The notes below the pieces were generated by a model, which was not told the origin of the DNA, made no database searches, and worked only from the letters and a program-made list of their open reading frames with translations. Shown in pieces: positions 56,357 through 62,609 of a stretch of 62,609 nt of DNA (positions within the stretch are counted from its first letter, which is position 1; each line of letters starts with the position of its first letter). The DNA comes from Salibaculum sp031581025 (lineage in GTDB: Bacteria; Pseudomonadota; Alphaproteobacteria; Rhodobacterales; Rhodobacteraceae): the NCBI RefSeq assembly GCF_031581025.1, contig NZ_JAVLCA010000012.1; one strand, written 5' to 3'. A program made the translations under genes and the position numbers.

Positions 56357-58768
56357 CTAGCCCCGACGCTTGGCGCGCAGGGTCGGATCGGCCTGCGTCG
56401 GGTCCTCGGGCCAGGGGTGCCTGGGGTATTGCCCGCGCATGTCCTTGCGCACGTCGGCGTAGGACCTGGCCCAGAATCCCGGCAGGTCCATCGTCGTCTG
56501 TAGGGGGCGCCCGGCCGGCGATAAAAGCGTCACGCACAGGCGCCGCCCGGCCACCGTCGGATGGCTGGTCTGGCCGAACATTTCCTGCAGCCGCAGCGAG
56601 ATCTCCGGCGACTCGCCCTCGTAGTCGATGGGCACCCTGCGCCCCAGCGGCGTCGTGAATGTCGCGGGCACCTCTTGGTCCAGCCGGTTGCGCTGGGGCC
56701 AGTCGAGCATGGCCTCCAGCGCGGGCAGTTTTTCGAACCGCTTCCAGTCGGCCGTGCTGCGCACCCCTTTCAGATACGGCAGCAGCCAGTCCTCGAGCCC
56801 TGCCAGCAGGGCCGCGTCCGCCATGTCGGGCAGGCTGTCGTCCTGCGCGCGCAGCAGCGCGACCCGGGCGCGGAACCGCTCGGCGGCGGGCGAGAGTTGC
56901 ACGCCGATCTCGCGGATGCCGTCCAGCATGGCGCGGGCCACGGCCTCGGGCGGGGCGTCGGACCAGCGGCGGTCGTCCAGAACCAGCGCGCCGAAACGCT
57001 CCTGTTGCCGGGTCAGAACGCGCCCCTCGCGGCGCGACCAGGCGCAGTGATCCTGCCAGGCGATGCGGCTCCCATGCAGCGTGCGCAACTCGCCCTCGGT
57101 CAGCGGCAAGGCGGCGCGAATGCGCGCCTCGCGCGGGTTGCCATCGGTGTCGGTCACGACCAGCAGCCGCTGGCCGGCCAGTGGGTCCGCCCCGTCCAGC
57201 ACCGCGCCCTTGCCGCCCGACAGCACGTAGCGCGGCGCATCCCCGGCCCGGCGCAGGCCGACCCGGTCGGGATAGGCGAGTGCGGCCATCTGCGCGGGGC
57301 TGTAGCTATCCGCCGATCGCGGCGCCCCCTTGGCCAGCCGCTTGGCCTCGGCGCGCACCCGGTCGCGGGCAGCATGGATCACCTCGCCCGGGCCGTCATG
57401 GCCGCCCTTCAGCGCCGCCAGCCGCAGCGACAGGTTCGCCGGCGCGCCGCGCAGGATGTCGCGCTCGGCCAACAGGGCGGCCAGCGGCGCGGCGGCCGCG
57501 CCCGCCGCCTGCAGCATGTGCCCCAGCCGGGGATGCAGCGGCAGGCGGGCCAGGGCGCGGCCATGCGGGGTGATCCGGTCGGCCCCGTCCAGCGCGCCCA
57601 GGTCCCGCAAAAGGGCGCGCGCCTCGTCCAGGGCGCGCGGCGGCGGCGGTGTCAGGAAGGGCAGGTCGGCACTGCCCCAAAGCGCCAGTTCCAGCGCCAG
57701 CGCGGTCAGGTCGGCGGCCTCGATCTCGGGCGGGGCGAAGCCGGGCAGGGCGCCATCGGCCCCTTTCGTCCAGAGTTTGTAGCACACCCCCTCGGCCACC
57801 CGGCCCGCGCGGCCGGCACGCTGCGTGGCCTCGGCCCGGCTGACCGGTTCCGTGACCAGCCGCGACATGCCCGACCCGGGATCGAAGCGCGCCCGCCGCG
57901 CCCGGCCCGCGTCCACGACCACGCGGATATCCTCGATCGTCAATGAGGTTTCGGCGATCGAGGTGGCCAGGACCACCTTGCGCCCCGAGGAGACCGGCGC
58001 GATGGCCGCGCGCTGTTCGGCAAAGGGCAGGGCGCCAAAAAGCGGCCGGACCTCGCACTCATCGGCTAGGGACAGCTGCGCCATGGTGCGCCGGATCTCG
58101 CCCTCGCCGGGCAGAAAGGCCAGCACGCCGCCCGTCGTCTCGGCCACGGCCCGTTCGATCAGCCGCGCCGTGGCCGCCTCCAGCCGCGTGGTCTTGGGCA
58201 CGGGCGTGTCCAGGAAACGGGTTTCGACAGGGTAACTGCGCCCCTGCGAGGTGATCACGGGTGCCGCGTCCATCAGCTCTGCCACCGGGCCCGCGTCCAG
58301 CGTTGCCGACATGGCCAGCAGGATCAGGTCCGGGCGCAGGGCCGCGCGTGCCTCCAGCACCAGGGCCAGGCCGAGGTCCGCATTCAGGGACCGTTCGTGA
58401 AACTCGTCAAAGATCACCGCCCCGATTCCGGGCAGGTCGGGGTCGGATTGCAGCATTCGGGTCAGGATGCCCTCGGTCACCACCTTGATCCGCTGGCCGG
58501 GCACGTTCGCCCCGCGCATCCGGTAGCCGACGCGGCCGCCGGGGGCCTCGCCCAACCCCTCGGCCAGGCGTTCGGCGGCAGCACGGGCGGCCAGGCGGCG
58601 TGGTTCCAGCATGACGATACGCCCCTCGGTCAGCCCCGCGTCCAGCATGGCCAGGGGCACACGCGTCGTCTTGCCCGCCCCCGGCGGGGCTTGCAGCACG
58701 GCGCGGCCCGGCGCGCGCAGGGCCTCGATCAGCTTGGGCAGGCAGTCGTCTATGGGCAGGCGTTGCAT
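56357..58768 (-). CDS. hrpB: ATP-dependent helicase HrpB
   Basis: DEAH-type RNA helicase-like protein, 803 aa. Motif I is APPGAGKTT (27-35), motif II IFDEFHERS, motif III MSATLD, and motif VI QRAGRAGR. The helicase-associated C-terminal domain and the HrpB-specific C-terminus (RVPIDYEGESPEISLRLQEMFG...RPLQTTMDLPGFW) follow. I started at MQRLPIDDCLPKL (58768), the family start; the open frame extends 81 codons upstream with no similarity and would overlap meaB. Cellular function is poorly known. Confidence 0.93.
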   Translation of the reverse strand: MQRLPIDDCLPKLIEALRAPGRAVLQAPPGAGKTTRVPLAMLDAGLTEGRIVMLEPRRLAARAAAERLAEGLGEAPGGRVGYRMRGANVPGQRIKVVTEGILTRMLQSDPDLPGIGAVIFDEFHERSLNADLGLALVLEARAALRPDLILLAMSATLDAGPVAELMDAAPVITSQGRSYPVETRFLDTPVPKTTRLEAATARLIERAVAETTGGVLAFLPGEGEIRRTMAQLSLADECEVRPLFGALPFAEQRAAIAPVSSGRKVVLATSIAETSLTIEDIRVVVDAGRARRARFDPGSGMSRLVTEPVSRAEATQRAGRAGRVAEGVCYKLWTKGADGALPGFAPPEIEAADLTALALELALWGSADLPFLTPPPPRALDEARALLRDLGALDGADRITPHGRALARLPLHPRLGHMLQAAGAAAAPLAALLAERDILRGAPANLSLRLAALKGGHDGPGEVIHAARDRVRAEAKRLAKGAPRSADSYSPAQMAALAYPDRVGLRRAGDAPRYVLSGGKGAVLDGADPLAGQRLLVVTDTDGNPREARIRAALPLTEGELRTLHGSRIAWQDHCAWSRREGRVLTRQQERFGALVLDDRRWSDAPPEAVARAMLDGIREIGVQLSPAAERFRARVALLRAQDDSLPDMADAALLAGLEDWLLPYLKGVRSTADWKRFEKLPALEAMLDWPQRNRLDQEVPATFTTPLGRRVPIDYEGESPEISLRLQEMFGQTSHPTVAGRRLCVTLLSPAGRPLQTTMDLPGFWARSYADVRKDMRGQYPRHPWPEDPTQADPTLRAKRRG

Positions 58769-58874
58769 CGCTCCAGTTGCAGCCTGCCCGGCGCCGAAGG
58801 TCAAGGCGTCCCGTCCAGCCGTCTGCGCTGTCCGCCTCTGGACAGTCGTGTCGCGCCGCGCGACAAGACACGTC

Positions 58875-59855
58875 ATGGACACGAGTGACCTGGCACAGAA
58901 GATCGCGCGCGGCGACCGGCGCGCCCTGTCACGGGCGATCACCCTGGTGGAAAGCGCGCGGCCCGACCATCGCACGCAGGCGGCCGAGGTGCTGGCGGCC
59001 CTCGACACCACCCGTCAGGCACTGCGTATCGGCCTGTCGGGGACCCCCGGCGTGGGCAAGTCCACCTTTATCGAAAGCTTCGGCCTGATGCTGACCGGGC
59101 AGGGCAAGCGGGTTGCGGTGCTGGCCGTCGATCCCTCCAGCGCGCGGTCGGGCGGCTCGATCCTGGGCGACAAGACGCGCATGGAGCAGCTCTCGCGCGA
59201 CCCGAACGCCTTCATCCGCCCCTCGCCCAGCCAGAGCCAGTTGGGCGGCGTCGCCCGCCGCACCCGCGAGGCGATCGCCCTGTGCGAGGGGGCGGGCTTT
59301 GACGTGGTGCTGATCGAAACCGTGGGTGTCGGCCAGTCCGAGACGGCGGTGGCCGAGATGTCCGACCTGTTCCTGTTGCTGCTCGCGCCCGCGGGCGGCG
59401 ATGAATTGCAGGGCGTCAAGCGCGGCATCATGGAGAGCTGCGACATGATCCTGGTCAACAAGGCCGATGGCGAGCTGCGCCCCCAGGCGATTCGGACCTG
59501 TTCGGATTATGCCGGCGCGCTGCGTTTGCTGCGCCGCCGCACCCAGGACCTGGAGGGGTTTCCCAAGGCGCTGACCGTCTCGGCGCTGGACACCGGCGGC
59601 ATCGCGCAGGCCTGGACCGAAATGCAGGCGCTGGCCCAGTGGCGTCGGGACCAGGGCGTCTGGGACCAGCGCCGCGCCGGGCAGGCCATGTTCTGGTTCC
59701 GCGAGGAGGTGCGCGCGGGGCTGCTGGCGGCGCTGGAAGAAGACCCCGAGATCGCCAACCTGCTGGAGGACCTGCAGGCCCGGGTCGCCAGCGGTGACAT
59801 GCTGCCGGCCCTTGCCGCCGACCAACTGGTGCAGCGGTTCCGCGGCAAGGGCTAG
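58875..59855 (+). CDS. meaB: Methylmalonyl-CoA mutase-associated GTPase MeaB
   Basis: G3E-family P-loop GTPase, 326 aa, that protects and reloads adenosylcobalamin-dependent methylmalonyl-CoA mutase (older name ArgK). Walker A is GTPGVGKST (56-64), and the family segments VLAVDPSSARSGGSILGDKTRM and IETVGVGQSETAV follow, with NKADGE as the G4-like motif. It supports propionyl-CoA or ethylmalonyl-CoA metabolism. The mutase is not in the window. The gene is divergent from hrpB, 106 bp between starts. Confidence 0.93.
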   Translation: MDTSDLAQKIARGDRRALSRAITLVESARPDHRTQAAEVLAALDTTRQALRIGLSGTPGVGKSTFIESFGLMLTGQGKRVAVLAVDPSSARSGGSILGDKTRMEQLSRDPNAFIRPSPSQSQLGGVARRTREAIALCEGAGFDVVLIETVGVGQSETAVAEMSDLFLLLLAPAGGDELQGVKRGIMESCDMILVNKADGELRPQAIRTCSDYAGALRLLRRRTQDLEGFPKALTVSALDTGGIAQAWTEMQALAQWRRDQGVWDQRRAGQAMFWFREEVRAGLLAALEEDPEIANLLEDLQARVASGDMLPALAADQLVQRFRGKG

Positions 59856-60012
59856 GGCAGCGCGGAATCTGCCCCTTGCGGGTTGACGGCACCGCGGAAT
59901 CCGCCTAATGCCGCGAAACCGAATTCGAGGCCACGCGGCGCTGCGGGGTCTGAGCTGTTTGATCGTGGGGCCCGCCTGCCCGCTGGGCCCTGTCTGGACA
60001 AGGAACAAAAAG

Positions 60013-60300
60013 ATGTCGCGTCGTTGTGAACTGACCGGTAAAGGCCCGCTGACCGGCAACAATGTCAGCCACGCCAACAACAAGACCAAGCGTCGCTTCC
60101 TGCCCAACCTGCAGGACGTCACGCTTCAGTCCGACGTGCTGGGCCGGAGCTTCCGGTTTCGGGTGTCTTCGGCTGCGCTGCGCACCGTCGATCACCGCGG
60201 TGGCCTGGATCAGTTCATGGCCCGCGCCAAGGATGCCGAGCTGTCCATGGACGCGCTGAAGGTCAAGAAGGACATCCTCAAGGCGCAGGCTTCGGCCTGA
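60013..60300 (+). CDS. rpmB: 50S ribosomal protein L28
   Basis: Ribosomal protein L28, 95 aa, the longer alphaproteobacterial form. It starts MSRRCELTGKGPLTGNNVSHANN and continues RRFLPNLQ, family hallmarks. Only one cysteine (Cys5) is present, so this is a zinc-free version. AAGGAAC precedes the ATG at 60013. A possible promoter lies upstream (TTGACG at 59883-59888 and CCTAAT at 59904-59909, with a short 15 bp spacer). L33 is not adjacent. A terminator follows. Confidence 0.96.
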   Translation: MSRRCELTGKGPLTGNNVSHANNKTKRRFLPNLQDVTLQSDVLGRSFRFRVSSAALRTVDHRGGLDQFMARAKDAELSMDALKVKKDILKAQASA

Positions 60301-60320
60301 TCCATCCCGAGGAATTTTTG

Positions 60321-60357
60321 AAGGCCCGGTCGCTCATGACGCCCGGGCCTTTGTTGT
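60321..60357 (+). terminator. Terminator after rpmB
   Basis: AAGGCCCGG (60321-60329) pairs perfectly with CCGGGCCTT (60343-60351) around a 13 nt loop, followed by a T-rich stretch TGTTGTT. It lies 20 bp past the rpmB stop. Confidence 0.72.
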
Positions 60358-60412
60358 TTGCGCGGCGCTTTGTCCGATACCGGTGCGCCGGCCCCCGTCA
60401 TAGCTAGGAGGA

Positions 60413-60760
60413 ATGACGGTGCGTCGCCCCCTCCTGCCTGGTCTTCTGGCGCTGCTGGTCGCCCTGACCGCGCAGCAGCTGGCCGTGGCCCGTGGCCAAC
60501 CCCAGGCGGCGGGACAGGTCGCGCTTTGCGCGGATGGCAGCATCGTCATGGTGACCGTCGGCCATGACGGGACGCCGATCGGGCCTGCACATATCTGCCC
60601 TGACGTCGCGCTCGGGCTCATGGTGGCTCTGGACCTGCCAGACCCGGACCAAACAGCCATTGTCCACATCCGCCGTGCCGCCCAGCCCTTTGATGTTCTT
60701 GATGCGGTTTCACATATCCACATCGCCAGCCGGGCCCGGGACCCGCCCCTGTCTGCCTGA
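60413..60760 (+). CDS. Small secreted or membrane-anchored protein upstream of PCu(A)C
   Basis: A 115-residue protein not recognised with certainty. A hydrophobic N-terminus (about 7-26, LLPGLLALLVALTAQQLAVA) acts as a signal or anchor. The outer part contains two cysteines, VALCADGSI and AHICPDVAL, and a few histidines near the C-terminus (VSHIHIASRA). The spaced Cys pair resembles DUF2946-like proteins often found near copper genes. A strong AGGAGG precedes the ATG. It is followed 60 bp later by a copper chaperone gene on the same strand, so a role in metal handling is a reasonable guess. Confidence 0.65.
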   Translation: MTVRRPLLPGLLALLVALTAQQLAVARGQPQAAGQVALCADGSIVMVTVGHDGTPIGPAHICPDVALGLMVALDLPDPDQTAIVHIRRAAQPFDVLDAVSHIHIASRARDPPLSA

Positions 60761-60820
60761 AACCGGCTTTTCAGCATGCAACATCGCGGGGCTGACCCGC
60801 CACCAGACAGGAGAGCAGAC

Positions 60821-61306
60821 ATGACGCTCAGACCCACAACTCTTGGCCTGACCGCCGCCCTTGCCCTGGCCACGCCAGCATGGGCCGCCGAGATCACCAT
60901 CGAGGACCCCTATGCCCGCGCGGCCGGGGTGACGGCCATCGCCGGGGCGGCCTTCATGACCATCCACAACGAAAGCGCCATCGCCGACCGGCTCGTCGCG
61001 GCCCGGTCCGACGTGGCCGAACGGGTGGAACTGCACACCCATGTTGCCGATGGCGATGTGATGCGCATGATCGAGGTCGAAGAAGGCTTCGCGATCCCGG
61101 CGGGCGAGGCGCACAGCCTCGCGCGCGGCGGCGATCACGTGATGTTCATGGGGCTGCGCCAGCCCTTCGAGCAGGGCGAGACCATCACCGTGACCCTGAC
61201 CTTCGAACATGCGGGCGAGATGACGCTGGAGATTCCGATCGACAACGATCGCCCAGCCACGGGCATGGACGGCGGCCTGGACACCGAGGCCAGCGACGAC
61301 GGCTAA
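60821..61306 (+). CDS. Copper chaperone PCu(A)C
   Basis: Periplasmic chaperone that delivers Cu(I) to the CuA site of cytochrome oxidase subunit II; 161 aa. A signal peptide (1-22, ending PAWAAE) precedes the cupredoxin-like domain. The metal motif is recognisable: His in VELHTHV, Met-Arg-Met in DVMRMIEV, then His in EAHSL and DHVMFMGL. AGGAGAG precedes the ATG at 60821. Its client could be CtaC, encoded 48 kb upstream in this window. Confidence 0.9.
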   Translation: MTLRPTTLGLTAALALATPAWAAEITIEDPYARAAGVTAIAGAAFMTIHNESAIADRLVAARSDVAERVELHTHVADGDVMRMIEVEEGFAIPAGEAHSLARGGDHVMFMGLRQPFEQGETITVTLTFEHAGEMTLEIPIDNDRPATGMDGGLDTEASDDG

Positions 61307-61379
61307 ACCCCGAGGCCCTCGCCCCGCCGGGCGGGGGCGCATGCGCTGGCCGGGGTTGCTCGGTCGGTGTTATTGTGTC

Positions 61380-61397
61380 CGGTCCACTTTCGGACCG
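61380..61397. promoter_or_regulatory. Inverted repeat upstream of the phosphatase gene
   Basis: CGGTCC (61380-61385) and GGACCG (61392-61397) form a perfect 6-6-6 inverted repeat about 100 bp before the phosphatase start. It may be an operator or an RNA hairpin. No T-run follows. Confidence 0.35.
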
Positions 61398-61494
61398 TAA
61401 ATCCGCGCCTGGGGATGATGACCCGCATCCGCCCTTTCCCCGCGTCGTCTTTTGAGGTTTCCTGTCCCGTGTCCATCCGAACCGGAGCCGTTCC

Positions 61495-61932
61495 GTGCAG
61501 TCCATTCTCTTTGTGTGTCTTGGCAATATCTGCCGGTCGCCCGCGGCCGAGGGGGTGGTGCGCAGCCATCTGCCGGACCTGGTACTTGACAGTGCAGGGA
61601 CCGGCGGCTGGCATGTCGGCGATCCACCGTATGCGCCGATGCAGGCGGCAGCCCGGGCGCGCGGGCATGATCTGTCCGCCCTGCGCGCGCGGCAGTTCGG
61701 TCCGTCGGATTTCGACGCCTTCGACCTGATCTTTGCAATGGATGCGGCCAACCTGCGCGACATCGAGGCCCAGAGGCCCCCGGGCGACGCCACACCGATC
61801 GAGAATTTCGCCGCCTTGGCCGGGGCGGCTGAAGTGCCCGATCCCTATTACACCCGCGATTTCGAGGGCTGCCTTGACCTGATCGAGGCCTGCGCGGTGG
61901 CGCTCAGCCGCAGGTTTGACGCGTCGCGCTGA
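61495..61932 (+). CDS. Low molecular weight protein-tyrosine-phosphatase family protein
   Basis: A 145-residue phosphatase with the P-loop VCLGNICRSP at the N-terminus (nucleophile Cys8, Arg14) and the general-acid region DPYYTRDF near the C-terminus, both as in the family. It starts with GTG at 61495. It could dephosphorylate protein tyrosines, for example in exopolysaccharide control; arsenate reductase-type relatives are less likely because the DPYY loop is intact. Its last 29 bp overlap the convergent lipoprotein gene. Confidence 0.88.
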   Translation: MQSILFVCLGNICRSPAAEGVVRSHLPDLVLDSAGTGGWHVGDPPYAPMQAAARARGHDLSALRARQFGPSDFDAFDLIFAMDAANLRDIEAQRPPGDATPIENFAALAGAAEVPDPYYTRDFEGCLDLIEACAVALSRRFDASR

Positions 61933-62254
61933 CGTAATCGCGGTAGCGGTCCCAGAAGGCGTCGTTGCGCCAACTGTCCGAGATCTTGACCGCGTGCGCC
62001 TCTTCGGGGTCGTCGAAAAACCCGGCGATGCGGCGCGCGTCGCGGCCCGACAGCGTCTGGTCGGCAACGGCCTGAACGCAGCCGCACAGCTGGCGGTTGG
62101 CGGCGGCCCGGCCCGAGGCGCGGCAGGCACTGTAGACCGGCCCGGTGGCAAAGGCCGCAACCGGTGCAGCGCCGGTGGCGCGGGCGTCCGGGTGGCTGCT
62201 GCCGCCGCAGGCCGTCAGCACCAGAGAAACCCCCAGAAGAAGAAATGCCCGCAT
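61904..62254 (-). CDS. Putative small lipoprotein
   Basis: A 116-residue protein with a lipoprotein signal (MRAFLLLGVSLVLTAC, lipid-attachment Cys16) and a small outer domain with three further cysteines (YSACRAS, LCGCVQAV) and a C-terminal one (RQTCG). The pattern ADQTLSGRDARRIAGFFDDPEEAHAV followed by FWDRYRDYVSA recurs in short roseobacter proteins of unknown function. The start is at 62254; an open frame extends upstream without features. Function unknown. Confidence 0.68.
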   Translation of the reverse strand: MRAFLLLGVSLVLTACGGSSHPDARATGAAPVAAFATGPVYSACRASGRAAANRQLCGCVQAVADQTLSGRDARRIAGFFDDPEEAHAVKISDSWRNDAFWDRYRDYVSATRQTCG

Positions 62255-62609
62255 GTCGATCACGCCCTGACTGAATGCCCGTATCACCGGCGCGGCCCGG
62301 TTGGCCCGGTGTCTTGGTGCGCCATGGTTGCAGTATGCGCCGGGCCTGGCGATTTTGCAATCGCGGCCTGCGCGGCGGGCCGAAAGTCCGCCAGGCTGCA
62401 ATCGGCGTGCGGCCCGACGTGCAGCACGATGGCCCGCGCTGACGTCGCGCGGGAATTGCTTGTGGTCCTTGGCAAGGAAAAGTGCAGACGCTGCGCATGC
62501 CATGTGCCGCGTTCAGCCCTGCGGCATCCTGAAAGGTATCCACGTCCAGGCTGTTGGGTTGGGGCACGGTTTCCTGAGACAGTTCATAGCGCTACTTTTC
62601 CATCGAAGG
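62255..62609. other. Apparently non-coding interval at the right edge
   Basis: I see no convincing gene in these 355 bp. The last 55 or so bases, from TTGGGGCACGG near 62553 through CCTGAGACAGTTCATAGCGC, drop in GC and look like the terminus of an insertion sequence. The match cannot be confirmed because the window ends. Confidence 0.4.

Noticed and set aside
1..62609. CRISPR arrays, tRNA or rRNA genes, prophage, toxin-antitoxin or defence systems.
   Set aside because: No spaced repeat array, cloverleaf-type sequence, phage structural gene or defence-type domain was seen on either strand.

Overview
This 62.6 kb window is GC-rich, densely coding DNA from an alphaproteobacterium, most likely a Rhodobacterales (roseobacter-group) bacterium. 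The reasons are the ctaC-ctaB-small membrane protein-ctaG-ctaE oxidase locus followed by surf1 and thrC, a GcrA-type cell-cycle regulator, two Mur-type palindromes in front of a sitABCD-like operon, and MeaB, EcsC, DUF1178 and PCu(A)C genes of alphaproteobacterial type. This is inferred from protein content alone. I saw no rRNA, tRNA, CRISPR array, phage or plasmid gene.

Layout. 1-248: tail of a dead transposase. 435-3938: Mn(II)-type ABC importer behind two palindromes. 3988-5682: adenine deaminase. 5748-6880: a scar where a 261 bp IS21-family end joins a decapitated prepilin peptidase to a decapitated lytic transglycosylase. 6940-12398 (minus): topA, dprA, tldD. 12431-12444: a perfect FNR box. 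12561-20100: aa3-type oxidase subunits and assembly factors, then thrC, an M16 peptidase and an acetyltransferase. 20277-26750: two exported proteins, a D-2-hydroxyacid dehydrogenase, lysC and ptsP. 26780-31361: EcsC protein, GNAT, flavin reductase, mtnP-apt purine salvage, DUF1178 and Nudix proteins. 31466-34671: divergent oxyR/katG.

34744-51619 is the most interesting region. Two divergent operons share one 207 bp control region. Leftward run a regulator (winged helix fused to a cytoplasmic MalE-like solute-binding domain), a BudC-like SDR, an atypical M24 hydrolase, acetoin-dehydrogenase-type E1 alpha and beta, a lipoyl-bearing E2 with a degenerate catalytic domain, an aldehyde dehydrogenase, and a second E2 with catalytic domain but no lipoyl domain. 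Rightward run a ribose-type ABC importer (binding protein, two different permeases, one ATPase), a second related SDR, a beta-hydroxyacid dehydrogenase and a ThuA-like protein. My inference is an uptake and catabolic route for a sugar- or polyol-like compound: oxidation to a vicinal hydroxyketone or diketone, then thiamine-dependent cleavage to acyl-CoA plus an aldehyde, which is oxidised. The substrate is unknown.

51670-62254: uracil-DNA glycosylase-like protein, gcrA, an ABC-2 permease, argD-argF, hrpB, meaB, rpmB, a copper-chaperone pair, a low-molecular-weight phosphatase and a lipoprotein. A REP-like intergenic repeat occurs three times (40354, 55220, 56295). Start codons were chosen mainly from Shine-Dalgarno spacing and operon overlaps.
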